DNA of 64,000 bases from positions 228,942-292,941 of the forward strand of contig NZ_JAHDTF010000012.1 in NCBI RefSeq assembly GCF_018531465.1, in the 5' to 3' direction. The notes under the pieces were generated by a model. It saw only the letters and a list, made by a program, of their open reading frames with translations. It was not told the origin of the DNA and did not search any database. A program made the translations under genes and the position numbers. The stretch comes from Sphaerisporangium fuscum (GTDB lineage: Bacteria > Actinomycetota > Actinomycetes > Streptosporangiales > Streptosporangiaceae). This document shows positions 40,480 to 50,205 of this stretch, one piece after another; within the stretch, counting starts at the first letter, position 1; every line of letters starts with the position of its first letter.

Positions 40480-43134
40480 GTGCCAGCCAACAACGGCAAC
40501 GCCGGCGGAACCCGCCTGGTGATCGTCGAGTCGCCTGCGAAGGCGAAGACGATCGCCGGGTACCTCGGGCGCGGCTACATCGTAGAGTCCAGCATTGGCC
40601 ACATTCGGGATTTGCCCGAAAAGGCCGATGACATCCCCGAGAAGTTCAAAGGCGAGGCGTGGGCCCGCCTCGGGGTCAACGTGGACCACGACTTCGAGCC
40701 GCTCTACGTTGTCAACCCCGACAAGAAGTCCCAGGTGTCCAAGCTCAAGCAGCTGCTCAAGGACGCTGACGAGCTCTACCTCGCCACCGACGAGGACCGC
40801 GAGGGCGAGGCCATCGCGTGGCACCTGCAGGAGGTCCTGAAGCCCAAGGTGCCGGTGCACCGCATGGTCTTCCACGAGATCACGCCCCAGGCCATCCGTG
40901 AGGCGGTCTCCAACCCCCGCACCCTGAACCTCCGCCTGGTCGACGCCCAGGAGACCCGGCGCATCCTCGACCGCCTCTACGGCTACGAGGTCAGCCCGGT
41001 CCTGTGGAAGAAGGTCAAGCCCCGCCTCTCGGCCGGGCGCGTGCAGTCGGTCGCCACGAGGCTGGTCGTGGAGCGCGAGCGTGAGCGCATCGCCTTCACC
41101 TCCGCCGACTACTGGGACCTGCAGGCCCTGTTCGACATCGGCCGCGACGAGGATCCGCGCAGCTTCAACGCCACCCTGACGGGCGTCGACGGCCGCAAGG
41201 TGGCACAGGGCCGCGATTTCGCCAGTACGGGCACCCTCAAGAGCTCCGGCGTCCTCCATCTGGACGAGCAGGCCGCCCGCGCCCTGGCGCAACGCCTGGA
41301 TGGCTCGGCCTATTCGGTCACGTCGGTCGAGAGCAAGCCCTACACCCGCAAGCCGTACGCGCCGTTCCGCACCACCACCCTGCAGCAGGAGGCCAGCCGC
41401 AAGCTCGGCTTCTCGGCCAAGTACACGATGCAGGTGGCGCAGAAGCTGTACGAGAACGGCTTCATCACCTATATGCGTACCGACAGCACCACCCTGTCGG
41501 AGGTCGCCCTGGCGGCCGCGCGGAGCCAGGCCGTGCGCCTGTACGGCGCGCAGTACGTCCCGGACAAGCCGAGGGTGTACCAGAGCAAGGTCAAGAACGC
41601 CCAGGAGGCCCACGAGGCCATCAGGCCCTCTGGGGACGAGTTCCGCACGCCGGGGGAGACCGGCCTCAGCGGCGACATGTTCCGGCTCTACGAGCTGATC
41701 TGGCAGCGCACGGTGGCCTCCCAGATGAAGGACGCCGTCGGCGAGTCGGTCAGCGTGCGCATCGCCGGCACCTCCAGCTCCGGCGAGAACGTCGAGTTCA
41801 GCGCGTCCGGCCGCACGATCACCTTCTACGGCTTCCTCAAGGCCTACGTCGAGGGCGCCGACGACCCCTCCACCGACCGTGACGACTCGGTCAGCCGCCT
41901 GCCGAACCTCCGCCAGGGCGACCCGCTGACCGCTCTCGAGCTGGCGGCCGAGGGGCACAGCACGCGCCCGCCGGCCCGCTTCACCGAGGCCTCGCTGGTC
42001 AAGGAGCTGGAGGATCGTGAGATCGGCCGCCCGTCGACGTACGCGTCGATCATCGGCACGATCCTCGACCGCGGCTACGTCTTCAAGAAGGGCACGGCGC
42101 TGGTGCCGTCCTTCCTGGCGTTCGCGGTGGTCAACCTGCTCGAACGGCATTTCGGCCACCTCGTCGACTACGACTTCACCGCCGAGATGGAGAAGATCCT
42201 CGACGACATCGCCAACGCCCGCGCCGAGCGGGTGCCCGAGCTGCGCCGGTTCTACTACGGCGACCACGGCCAGGGCCTGAAGGAGATGGTCAGCGATCTC
42301 GGCGAGATCGACGCCCGCGAGGTCAGCTCCTTCCCGATCAAGAACACCGACATCGTCATCCGCGTCGGCCGGTACGGGCCGTACCTCGACCGCGACGGCG
42401 CCCGGGTGAACATCCCCGAGGACCTCGCGCCCGACGAGCTGACCGCCGACAAGGCCGAGGAGCTGTTCAAGCAGCCCAGCGGCGAGCGGGAGCTCGGGGT
42501 CGACCCGGTCAGCGGTCACCGCATCGTGGCCAAGACCGGCCGGTTCGGGCCGTACGTCACGGAGATCCTCCCGGAGGAGCCTCCGGCCGACGGCAAGAAG
42601 CGGGCCAAGAAGGACATTCCCAAGCCGCGCACGGCCTCGCTGTTCAAGTCGATGGCCCTGGAGGCCGTCACGTTGGAGGACGCCCTCAATCTGCTGTCCC
42701 TGCCCCGTGCACTGGGTGAGATCGACGGCGAGGAGGTCACGGCGCAGAACGGCCGGTTCGGCCCCTACATCAAGAAGGGCACCGACTCGCGTTCGCTCTC
42801 CTCGGAGGACGAGCTCTTCACCGTGACCCTGGAGCGGGCCAAGGAGCTGTTCGCGCAGCCCAAGACGCGCGGGAGGGGCCGTGCGGCCGCCGCTCCGCCG
42901 CTCCGCGAGCTCGGCAACGACCCGGTGTCCGGCAAGCCGGTGGTGGTCAAGGAGGGACGTTTCGGTCCGTACGTCACCGACGGGGAGACGAACGCGTCCC
43001 TGCGCAAGGACGATTCGGTCGAGCAGATCACGATCGAGCGCGCGGCCGAGCTGCTCGCCGAGCGCCGTGAGCGAGGGCCGGCTCCCAAGCGCACCCGGGC
43101 GAAGACGGGCGCCAAGGCGGCCGCCAAGTCCTGA
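40480..43134 (+). CDS. topA: DNA topoisomerase I
   Basis: 884 residues from GTG 40480 with AGGAAG upstream. Toprim domain at the N-terminus (LVIVESPAKAKTIAGYLG; acidic triad in YLATDEDREGEAIAWHL), then the type IA core with catalytic Tyr in FITYMRTDSTTLS. In place of zinc fingers the C-terminus has repeated topoisomerase C-terminal domains (VGRYGPYL, TGRFGPYV, NGRFGPYI, EGRFGPYV) and a Lys/Arg/Ala tail, as usual in actinobacteria. Relaxes negative supercoils behind RNA polymerase. A strong terminator follows. Confidence 0.97.
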   Translation: MPANNGNAGGTRLVIVESPAKAKTIAGYLGRGYIVESSIGHIRDLPEKADDIPEKFKGEAWARLGVNVDHDFEPLYVVNPDKKSQVSKLKQLLKDADELYLATDEDREGEAIAWHLQEVLKPKVPVHRMVFHEITPQAIREAVSNPRTLNLRLVDAQETRRILDRLYGYEVSPVLWKKVKPRLSAGRVQSVATRLVVERERERIAFTSADYWDLQALFDIGRDEDPRSFNATLTGVDGRKVAQGRDFASTGTLKSSGVLHLDEQAARALAQRLDGSAYSVTSVESKPYTRKPYAPFRTTTLQQEASRKLGFSAKYTMQVAQKLYENGFITYMRTDSTTLSEVALAAARSQAVRLYGAQYVPDKPRVYQSKVKNAQEAHEAIRPSGDEFRTPGETGLSGDMFRLYELIWQRTVASQMKDAVGESVSVRIAGTSSSGENVEFSASGRTITFYGFLKAYVEGADDPSTDRDDSVSRLPNLRQGDPLTALELAAEGHSTRPPARFTEASLVKELEDREIGRPSTYASIIGTILDRGYVFKKGTALVPSFLAFAVVNLLERHFGHLVDYDFTAEMEKILDDIANARAERVPELRRFYYGDHGQGLKEMVSDLGEIDAREVSSFPIKNTDIVIRVGRYGPYLDRDGARVNIPEDLAPDELTADKAEELFKQPSGERELGVDPVSGHRIVAKTGRFGPYVTEILPEEPPADGKKRAKKDIPKPRTASLFKSMALEAVTLEDALNLLSLPRALGEIDGEEVTAQNGRFGPYIKKGTDSRSLSSEDELFTVTLERAKELFAQPKTRGRGRAAAAPPLRELGNDPVSGKPVVVKEGRFGPYVTDGETNASLRKDDSVEQITIERAAELLAERRERGPAPKRTRAKTGAKAAAKS

Positions 43135-43149
43135 GCGACCGATGAACGA

Positions 43150-43198
43150 AGGCCTCCGCGCGGCGCCGGATCGGCGCGGCGGAGGCCTCCGTCTTTTT
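43150..43198 (+). terminator. Intrinsic terminator of topA
   Basis: AGGCCTCCGC (43150-43159) pairs with GCGGAGGCCT (43179-43188) with an inner GC-rich stem, followed by CCGTCTTTTT. Confidence 0.9.
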
Positions 43199-43283
43199 GG
43201 GTCGTCAGCGGCTGGGTGAGCGGGGCGAGGTCAGGCGGCCTCCGCCTTCTGGGTCGTCAGCGGCTCGGTGAGCCGTGCAGGGG

Positions 43284-44555
43284 TCAGGCGAACAGCGCCC
43301 GGCCCCAGTAGTCGCCCGCGTCGCGCAGCCCCGGAGGGCAGGCGAACAGGCCGCTGGAGACGTGCTTGATGTACTCGTTCAGCGCGTCGTTGCGGGCCAG
43401 TTCCATCTGGATGGGGACGAACTGCTTGCGCGGGTCGCGCTGGTAGGCGATGAAGAACAGCCCGGCGTCGAGCCGTCCGAGGCCGTCGGAGCCGTCCACG
43501 AAGTTGTAGCCGCGCCGCAGCAGGTGGGCGCCGCCGTGGCTGGAGGGGTGCGCCAGCCGTACGTGGGAGTTCATGGGGATGGCCGGAGTGCCGTCGGCCT
43601 GCTTGGCGGCGAAGTCGGGCTCGTCGAACTCGCCCTTTCTCCCGAGCGGGGCGCCCGCGCCCTTGTCGCGGCCGAAGATCTGCTCCTGCTCGGAGAGCGG
43701 GGCCCGGTCCCACGTCTCGATGTTCATGCGGATCTTGCGGGTGACCATGTAGCTGCCACCGGTCATCCAGTCGGGCCCGTCCCCGGAGGCGACCCACAGC
43801 TGCTGCCGGAGCAGGGCGGCGTCCTCCAGTTTGAGGTTGTTGGTGCCGTCCTTGAAGCCCATGAGGTTGCGCGGGGTGGCCTGGGCGCGGGAAGTGGAGG
43901 AGGTGCGGCCGAAGCCGAGCTGCGACCACCGGACCGAGACCTTGCCGAACCCGATCCGGGCGAGGTTGCGTACGGCGTGCACGGCGACCTGGGGGTCGTG
44001 GGCGCAGGCCTGGATGCAGATGTCGCCGCCGGAGATCTCGGGTTTGAGGTCCTCGCCGGGGAACTTCGGCAGGTCGGCGAGGGCGGCGGGCTTCTTGGCG
44101 GCCAGGCCGAACCGTTCGTCGAACAGCGACGGCCCGAACCCGATGGTGATCGTCAGCCCGGACGCGGGCAGTCCGAGCGCCTCGCCGGTGTCGTCCGGCG
44201 GGGCCTCGGGGGACCCGCCGACCGCGCCGAAGGTGCCGGCGTCCTTGCCCTGGGTCATGCGGGCGGCGGCGGCCGTCCACTCCTGGAGCAGGTCGACCAG
44301 TTCGTCGCGCTTCTTGGTGATGACGTCGAAGCTGACGAAGTGCAGACGGTCCTGGGCAGGGGTGACGATGCCGGCCTGGTGCTCGCCGTAGAACGCCACG
44401 GGGTCGGAGGTGGAGGCGGCCGCGGCGGGTGCCGGGCCCTCCAGCACGGCACGGCCGGCGAACGCCCCCGCCCCGACGGCGGCCACGCCGGCCGCGCCGA
44501 GCCCGAACAGCTTGCGGCGGTTGATCCCGGTCCTGCTCTCCTCGCCTGCGCTCAT
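43284..44555 (-). CDS. efeB: EfeB, Tat-exported Dyp-type haem peroxidase
   Basis: 423 residues from ATG 44555, overlapping the efeO stop (ATGA). Twin-arginine signal NRRKLFGLGAAGVAAVGAGA, then the Dyp fold with the GxxDG motif GFKDGTNN, and late proximal His region MNSHVRLAHPSSHGGAHLLR. EfeB oxidises Fe(II) or extracts iron from haem outside the membrane for EfeU. Last gene of efeUOB. Just downstream a 23-bp sequence (43199-43221) is repeated at 43251-43273 with one mismatch. Confidence 0.95.
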   Translation of the reverse strand: MSAGEESRTGINRRKLFGLGAAGVAAVGAGAFAGRAVLEGPAPAAAASTSDPVAFYGEHQAGIVTPAQDRLHFVSFDVITKKRDELVDLLQEWTAAAARMTQGKDAGTFGAVGGSPEAPPDDTGEALGLPASGLTITIGFGPSLFDERFGLAAKKPAALADLPKFPGEDLKPEISGGDICIQACAHDPQVAVHAVRNLARIGFGKVSVRWSQLGFGRTSSTSRAQATPRNLMGFKDGTNNLKLEDAALLRQQLWVASGDGPDWMTGGSYMVTRKIRMNIETWDRAPLSEQEQIFGRDKGAGAPLGRKGEFDEPDFAAKQADGTPAIPMNSHVRLAHPSSHGGAHLLRRGYNFVDGSDGLGRLDAGLFFIAYQRDPRKQFVPIQMELARNDALNEYIKHVSSGLFACPPGLRDAGDYWGRALFA

Positions 44556-45691
44556 CGGGCCACCACCGCCGCGACCTTGCTGATCGGCTCGGCGAGCGCG
44601 TTGATGGCGTCGGACAGTTCCTTCAGGTCGGCCTTGGACAGCTCGGTGTGGAGCTTCCAGCCGTCGCCGGCGCGGTGCTTGCCGAGGGTCTCCTCGGCGG
44701 CGGCGAACTTCTCGTCGAGGGTCTTGCCGAGGGCGGGGTCGCGTTCGTCCAGGACGGGGCGCAGGGCGGCGACCGCGGCCTTGGATCCTTCGAGGTTGGC
44801 GGCGAAGTCCCACAGGTCCGTGTGGGAGTAGCGGTCCTCCTCACCGGTGATCTTGCCGGTGGCGACCTCGTCGAGAAGCCCCTTGGCGCCGGTCGCGAGC
44901 TTGAGAGGGGCGATCTTCTCGGAGTTGGCCCTCTCGACGATCTTCTTCACGTCCGCCATCAGCTTGTCGGCGATCGGGCCGTCCTTGCTGATGTCCTTGG
45001 TGACCCACAGATCCTTCTCGATCTTGTGGAACCCGGTCCACTCCTCGCCCTTGGCCAGGTCGCCCTCGCGGGCGTCGATGGCGGGGTCGAGGTCGCCGAA
45101 GCTCTCGGCGACCGGCTCGATGCGCTCCCAGTAGGTGCGGGCGACCGGGTAGAGCTCCTTGGCCTTGCCGGCGTCGCCCGCCTTGACGGCGTCCACGAAC
45201 TCCTGGGTCTTGGCCAGCAGCGTGTCGGACTGGCTCTTGACGTACCGCTGGTAGTCGCCGGTGGCCTTGGAGAGCTTGGCGTCGTCGGACAGCGCGGCGG
45301 CCGTGCCGGTGACCTTGAGGGGGTTGCGGATGCCCTTGCCGATCATGCCGGGCTTGCAGGCCGCCTCGTACGCGCCGGCGGGCAGCTCGACCATGACCTC
45401 ACGGGTGAGGCCCGGGACGACGTTCTCCACCTCGCCCATCACCCGGTCGCCGGCCGCGTAGACGTAGAACTCGGTGACCTTGGTGCCGCCGTTGGTGACC
45501 GCGAACGTCGAGGTGCCCGCGGGCAGGTCGGTCGCGGAGACCTTGCACTCGGTGTCGGACGCCTGGACGGTGATCTTGCCCGGCTTGCCGGAGGCCTGCG
45601 CCGAGGTGTCGCCGCCGCCGCTCGCCGACGAGCACGCGGTGAGCCCCGCCAGGGCCAGCGCGCCGGCGGTGAGGACTAGGGGGGTACGCAT
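44552..45691 (-). CDS. efeO: EfeO, iron-binding lipoprotein (cupredoxin plus M75)
   Basis: 379 residues from ATG 45691 (GGAG four bases upstream), preferred over a GTG at 45715. Lipobox LAGLTACSS at about residue 20; cupredoxin-like domain (about 35-140, with Cys in DTECKVSATDLPAG and YEAACKPGM) and an M75 peptidase-like imelysin domain with HxxE in TGFHKIEKDLW. Binds iron for delivery to EfeU. Coupled to efeB. Confidence 0.94.
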   Translation of the reverse strand: MRTPLVLTAGALALAGLTACSSASGGGDTSAQASGKPGKITVQASDTECKVSATDLPAGTSTFAVTNGGTKVTEFYVYAAGDRVMGEVENVVPGLTREVMVELPAGAYEAACKPGMIGKGIRNPLKVTGTAAALSDDAKLSKATGDYQRYVKSQSDTLLAKTQEFVDAVKAGDAGKAKELYPVARTYWERIEPVAESFGDLDPAIDAREGDLAKGEEWTGFHKIEKDLWVTKDISKDGPIADKLMADVKKIVERANSEKIAPLKLATGAKGLLDEVATGKITGEEDRYSHTDLWDFAANLEGSKAAVAALRPVLDERDPALGKTLDEKFAAAEETLGKHRAGDGWKLHTELSKADLKELSDAINALAEPISKVAAVVAR

Positions 45692-45736
45692 GGTTCTCCA
45701 GTTCACGAAGCTCACGTTGAGACCAGGTGGAAGAGG

Positions 45737-46585
45737 TCAGGAAGCGGACGCGGCGGCCGCGGACGGCGTACGCGAGGCGCCCGGCCCCTTCCGCGAGGGC
45801 ATGAGGAACAGCACGAGCACCGGGACGAGGTAGGCCACCCAGGCGATGGTCTCGAGGATCGTGGGCTGCGGCGTGAAGTTGAACATGCCGCTGAGCAGGG
45901 TGGTGTACCAGGCGTCGGGCGGGAGGGCGCCGGACAGGTCGAAGGCCTGGCCCGACAGCAGGTGCACCAGGCCCGACTCGATGAGGTCGTGCACGCCGTA
46001 CTTGAAGATGCCCGCGGCCACCAGGATCAGCATCAGCCCGGTCCAGGTGAAGAACTTGGTGAGGTTGATGCGCAGCGCGCTGGCGTACAGGCCCCAGCCG
46101 ATCACGATCGAGGTCAGCAGGCCGAGGGAGATGCCGATCAAGGGGGAGGCGCTGGTGGTGGCGCCCTGCACGGCGGCGAAGAACAGCAGCGCGGTCTCCA
46201 GGCCCTCGCGGGCGACGGCGAGGAACGCCATGACGACCACGGCCATCGCGCCCATGTTCATCGCGTCGGTGAGTTTGGCGCGCAGGTCACCGGACATGCG
46301 GCGGGCCGCCGTGCGCATCCAGAAGATCATGAACGTGACGAACACCGTGGCGGCGAGGGAGGCGGCGGCGTCGAAGAGCTCGTGCTTCTGGGAGTCCAGG
46401 TTGGCCGCGGTGAAGGTGAGCAGCGCGCCGAACCCGACCGACAGCGCGGCGGCGGCGGCGACGCCGGCCCACACCAGCGGTAGCTTGTCGCGCTTGTCGC
46501 TCTTGACGAGGAAGGCGACGAGAATGGACACGACAAGGGTCGCCTCAAGCCCCTCGCGCAGGCCGATGAGATAGCTGGCGAACAC
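45737..46585 (-). CDS. efeU: EfeU, FTR1-type ferrous/ferric iron permease
   Basis: 282 residues from GTG 46585, GGGGAG upstream. Seven membrane helices with two REGLE motifs (LIGLREGLEATLVVSIL near residue 10 and AVAREGLETALLFF near 128) that form the iron path in FTR1 proteins. The operon efeU-efeO-efeB is complete. Iron boxes lie directly upstream, so expression should rise on iron limitation. Confidence 0.95.
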   Translation of the reverse strand: MFASYLIGLREGLEATLVVSILVAFLVKSDKRDKLPLVWAGVAAAAALSVGFGALLTFTAANLDSQKHELFDAAASLAATVFVTFMIFWMRTAARRMSGDLRAKLTDAMNMGAMAVVVMAFLAVAREGLETALLFFAAVQGATTSASPLIGISLGLLTSIVIGWGLYASALRINLTKFFTWTGLMLILVAAGIFKYGVHDLIESGLVHLLSGQAFDLSGALPPDAWYTTLLSGMFNFTPQPTILETIAWVAYLVPVLVLFLMPSRKGPGASRTPSAAAASAS

Positions 46586-46605
46586 TGGCGGTCTCCCCTG
46601 ACACG

Positions 46606-46650
46606 TGCTTAGCCTTACCTAAATTAGGACAGGGTTACCTTAGCCTTGGC
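46606..46650 (-). promoter_or_regulatory. IdeR/DmdR-type iron boxes upstream of efeU
   Basis: TGCTTAGCCTTACCTAAAT (46606-46624) closely matches the 19-bp actinobacterial iron box (TTAGGTTAGGCTAACCTAA, read on the other strand). A second weaker match, GGGTTACCTTAGCCTTGGC, is at 46632-46650. Confidence 0.75.
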
Positions 46651-46922
46651 AAGAGGGTGACTTGTCGGCGGGGCGGCCGCTCACGCTGCATCCCTGCCCT
46701 GTACGGGCTGTTGGACACGGCGTGGCCCGGCAACTGTGGCCTTTCGGTAAGTGTTGCCTGCCCATTGCGGCACAGGACGGAGCGCTACAAGTCACACCAT
46801 TCGCTGTATGTCGCCTGCGAGGGACGGCGGGTGGTAATACGCTCGGGGGTGGAACAGGCAGGCGAATCCGTCATGCCTCGGATCCATCCAAGTCCCGGCG
46901 AGCACCTGGATACGCTGACACC

Positions 46923-48983
46923 ATGACCACCTCCGGCCGGTCCGCCACGCGTCGCAAGGCCCCTCACGTGCTGGCCCACGCGCCCTTCCGCCGGCTCTGG
47001 ACGGCCATGGGGGTCTGCAGCCTCGGCGACTGGCTCAACATCATCGCCATCACGGCCTTCGCCGCCTACCTCACCCGGAGTTCGGGCTACCAGGCCCAGA
47101 GCTTCGCGATCGGCGGTGTCTTCGTCGTCAAGATGCTGCCCGCGATCGTGCTCGGGCCGCTCGCCGGCGCGTTCGCCGACAGGTTCGACCGGCGCCTGAC
47201 GATGTTCTGCGCCGACCTGCTGCGCTTCGTGTTCGTGCTCTCGATCCCGCTGGTCGGCAGTTACCAGTGGGTCATCGTCGCGACGCTGCTGGTGGAGTGC
47301 GTCAACCTCTTCTGGGTGCCCGCCAAGGACGCCACCGTGCCGAACCTCGTCCCCAAGGACCGGCTGGAAGAGGCCAACCAGCTCAACCTGCTGGTGACGT
47401 ACGGCATCGCGCCGGTCGCCGCCGCCCTGTTCGCGGTGCTCTCGGTGGTCGTCGAGACGCTGGGCAAGGCCGTCCCGGGCATGCTGTGGGAGCCCGCCCA
47501 CCTGGCGCTGGTGGTCAACGCCTTCGCCTACCTCGTCTCCGCCTTCCTGATCTTCACGCTGAAGAGCATCCCCAAGGACCACACCACCACGGTGGCCACG
47601 CCCTCGGTGCTGCGCCAGATCATCGACGGCTGGCGGTTCGTCGGCGCCGAGCGGGTGGTGCGCGGCCTGGTCATCGGCATGCTGGGCGCGTTCGCGGCCG
47701 GCGGCGCGGTCATCGGCGTCGCCAAGGTGTACGTCGTCGAGCTCGGCGGCGGCGACCCGGCGTACGGCACGGTGTTCGCCGCCGTCTTCGTCGGCATGGC
47801 CCTCGGCATCTTCTTCGGCCCGCGCCTGCTGCGCGAGCTGTCGCGGCGCAGGCTGTTCGGCCTGGCGATCGTGACGGCGGGCGTGGTGCTGGCCGCCACC
47901 GCGCTCATCCACAACCTCCCGATCGTCGTCATGCTGGTGGTGGTGCTCGGCGCCTGCGCGGGCATCGCCTGGATCATCGGGTACACGCTGATCGGCCTGG
48001 AGGTCGAGGACCACCTGCGCGGACGCACCTTCGCGTTCCTGCAGTCACTCGCCCGGGTCACCCTCCTCCTCGTGGTCGCCGTCGCCCCCGCGATCGCGGG
48101 TCTGTTCGGCAAGCACGAGCTGTCCGCCGGCCCCGACATCGTCTACCACTTCGACGGCACGAACCTCGTGCTGGTGCTGGGGGCGCTGCTGGCGATCGCC
48201 GTCGGCGTGCTGGCGCTGCGCCACATGGACGACCGCCGCGAGGTGCCCATCGGGTCCGACCTGATCGCCGCGCTGCGGGGCGAGAGGTACGTCCCGGAGA
48301 GCGCCGACCAGTCCCAGGGGGTCTTCATCGCCTTCGAGGGCGGCGAGGGGTCCGGGAAGACCACCCAGTCGCGGCTCACCGCGATCTGGCTGCGCGACCA
48401 GGGCTTCGACGTGGTGCAGACCCGCGAGCCGGGATCGACCAAGGTCGGCATGCGGCTGCGGGCGATCCTGCTCGACGCCGCGCACCAGGGGCTGTCCGCG
48501 CGCTCGGAGACCCTGCTGTACGCCGCCGACCGCGCCGAGCACGTCGAGAAGGTCATCCGGCCCGCGCTGGAGCGCGGGGCGATGGTGATCTGCGACCGGT
48601 ACGTCGACTCCTCCCTGGCCTACCAGGGGGCCGGGCGCGAGCTCGACCAGCAGGACGTCGCCCGGGTGAACACCTGGGCCACCGGCGGCCTGGTGCCCGA
48701 CCTCACCGTGCTGATCGACACGCCGCCGTCGGTGGGGCTGGCCAGGCTGGCCTCGCCGGCCGACCGCATCGAGCGTGAGCCGCTGGAGTTCCACGAGCGG
48801 GTGCGCCGCGAGTTCCGCGCCCTCGCCGCCGCCGCCCCCGACCGTTACCTCGTGGTCGACGGGCAGCAGACGCAGGAGCAGATCTCCCTGATCATCCAGG
48901 ACCGCCTGCGTGAGCTCCTGCCCGACCCGGTCCCGCAGGAGACCGAGGCCATCACCGGCACCATGCCCGCCATCCGCGACTAA
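46923..48983 (+). CDS. tmk: MFS domain fused to thymidylate kinase
   Basis: 686 residues from ATG 46923. Residues about 25-440 are an MFS-like 12-helix domain (PFRRLWTAMGVCSLGDWLNI, LGPLAGAFADRFDRRL). Residues about 465-675 are a complete dTMP kinase: P-loop FEGGEGSGKTTQ near 472, DR(Y/F) motif CDRYVDSSLAYQGAG near 557 and DLTVLIDTPP. The kinase makes dTDP for DNA synthesis; the membrane part has no assigned substrate. Such fusions occur in several actinomycete genera. It is followed within ten bases by holB. Confidence 0.94.
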   Translation: MTTSGRSATRRKAPHVLAHAPFRRLWTAMGVCSLGDWLNIIAITAFAAYLTRSSGYQAQSFAIGGVFVVKMLPAIVLGPLAGAFADRFDRRLTMFCADLLRFVFVLSIPLVGSYQWVIVATLLVECVNLFWVPAKDATVPNLVPKDRLEEANQLNLLVTYGIAPVAAALFAVLSVVVETLGKAVPGMLWEPAHLALVVNAFAYLVSAFLIFTLKSIPKDHTTTVATPSVLRQIIDGWRFVGAERVVRGLVIGMLGAFAAGGAVIGVAKVYVVELGGGDPAYGTVFAAVFVGMALGIFFGPRLLRELSRRRLFGLAIVTAGVVLAATALIHNLPIVVMLVVVLGACAGIAWIIGYTLIGLEVEDHLRGRTFAFLQSLARVTLLLVVAVAPAIAGLFGKHELSAGPDIVYHFDGTNLVLVLGALLAIAVGVLALRHMDDRREVPIGSDLIAALRGERYVPESADQSQGVFIAFEGGEGSGKTTQSRLTAIWLRDQGFDVVQTREPGSTKVGMRLRAILLDAAHQGLSARSETLLYAADRAEHVEKVIRPALERGAMVICDRYVDSSLAYQGAGRELDQQDVARVNTWATGGLVPDLTVLIDTPPSVGLARLASPADRIEREPLEFHERVRREFRALAAAAPDRYLVVDGQQTQEQISLIIQDRLRELLPDPVPQETEAITGTMPAIRD

Positions 48984-48993
48984 TCTGAGCTGC

Positions 48994-50172
48994 GTGACAG
49001 TCTTCGACGACCTGGTGGGCCAGGAGCAGGCGGCGCAGGTGCTGCGCCGCGCCGCGGCGGCCGGCGCCGAGGCGCTCGCCGGGGGCCGCGGGGCGGGCAT
49101 GACGCACGCCTGGCTGTTCACCGGCCCGCCCGGATCGGGTCGCTCGCAGGCGGCGCAGGCCTTCGCCGCGGCGCTGCTGTGCACCGACCAGGGCTGCGGT
49201 CACTGCGACATGTGCCACCAGGTCGCCATCGGCTCCCACCCGGACGTGGAGGTCGTACGGCCGCAGGGGCTGTCGTACAGCGTCAAGCAGACGCGTGAGC
49301 TCGTCCTGCGGGCCTCCGGCGCGCCCACGCTCGGCCGGTGGCGGGTGATCCTGTTCGAGGACGCCGACCGGGCCACGGAGGCCGCGGCGAACGCGCTGCT
49401 CAAGGCCATCGAGGAGCCCCCACCGCGTACGGTGTGGCTGCTGTGCGCGCCGTCCCCCGACGACATGGTGATCACCATCCGGTCGCGGTGCCGGGTGGTG
49501 AACCTGCGCACGCCGTCCACGGCCGCGATCGCCCACCTGCTGGCCACCCGCGACAGCGTGCCGCCCGAGACGGCGGAGTTCGCGGCGCGGGCCACCCGGG
49601 GGCACATCGAGAGGGCGCGGCGGCTCGCCCTGGACGACGAGGCGCGCCGCCGCCGCCAGGCCGTCCTGTCGCTGCCGCGCACGCTGACCGGGCTGGGTGA
49701 GTGCGTCGAGGCGGCCGAGCGCCTGGTCAAGACCTCCAGCGAGGACGCCGAGGAGGCCACGGCCCACCTCAACGAGGCCGAGACGAGCGAACTGCGCAAG
49801 ATCTACGGCGAGGGTTCGACGGGCAAGGGGCTCAACAAGGGCCTGGTGCGCGGCGGCGCGGGGGCCATGAAGGAGCTGGAGGACCGGCAGAAGTCGCGGG
49901 CCACCCGCATCAAGCGCGACTCGCTCGACCTCGCCCTGCTCGACCTCGTCGCGTACTACCGCGACGTCCTGGCCGTGCAGTTCGGGGCGCAGGTCGAGCT
50001 GTCCGGCGAGGACCTCCGGGCCGACCTGGAGGCGCTGGCGCGGGCGAGCACGCCCGAGGACACCCTGCGGCGCATCGACGCCATCATGCTGTGCCGCGAG
50101 CGGCTCGCCGCCAACGTCAACCCCCAGATCGCCGTCGAGGCGATGACACTGTCGCTCTGGCGGCGTGTTTGA
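48994..50172 (+). CDS. holB: DNA polymerase III delta' subunit
   Basis: 392 residues from GTG 48994. Clamp-loader AAA+ fold: VFDDLVGQEQAAQVLRRAAA, P-loop-like FTGPPGSGRSQAAQAF, zinc site Cys in LCTDQGCGHCDMCHQV, then DADRATEAAANALLKAIEEP and sensor region ITIRSRCRVVNL. It loads the sliding clamp with DnaX and HolA. Coupled to tmk; in many genomes ricT comes next, but here it lies 9.4 kb away. Confidence 0.95.
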   Translation: MTVFDDLVGQEQAAQVLRRAAAAGAEALAGGRGAGMTHAWLFTGPPGSGRSQAAQAFAAALLCTDQGCGHCDMCHQVAIGSHPDVEVVRPQGLSYSVKQTRELVLRASGAPTLGRWRVILFEDADRATEAAANALLKAIEEPPPRTVWLLCAPSPDDMVITIRSRCRVVNLRTPSTAAIAHLLATRDSVPPETAEFAARATRGHIERARRLALDDEARRRRQAVLSLPRTLTGLGECVEAAERLVKTSSEDAEEATAHLNEAETSELRKIYGEGSTGKGLNKGLVRGGAGAMKELEDRQKSRATRIKRDSLDLALLDLVAYYRDVLAVQFGAQVELSGEDLRADLEALARASTPEDTLRRIDAIMLCRERLAANVNPQIAVEAMTLSLWRRV

Positions 50173-50205
50173 TGGCCTCGCTCCGCTCGGCGGCGAGGGG
50201 CGCGC

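Noticed and set aside
43199..43273. Repeated GGGTCGTCAGCGGCT segments after topA
   Set aside because: A single 23-bp duplication with one mismatch in a short intergenic gap; most simply slippage, with no sign of function.
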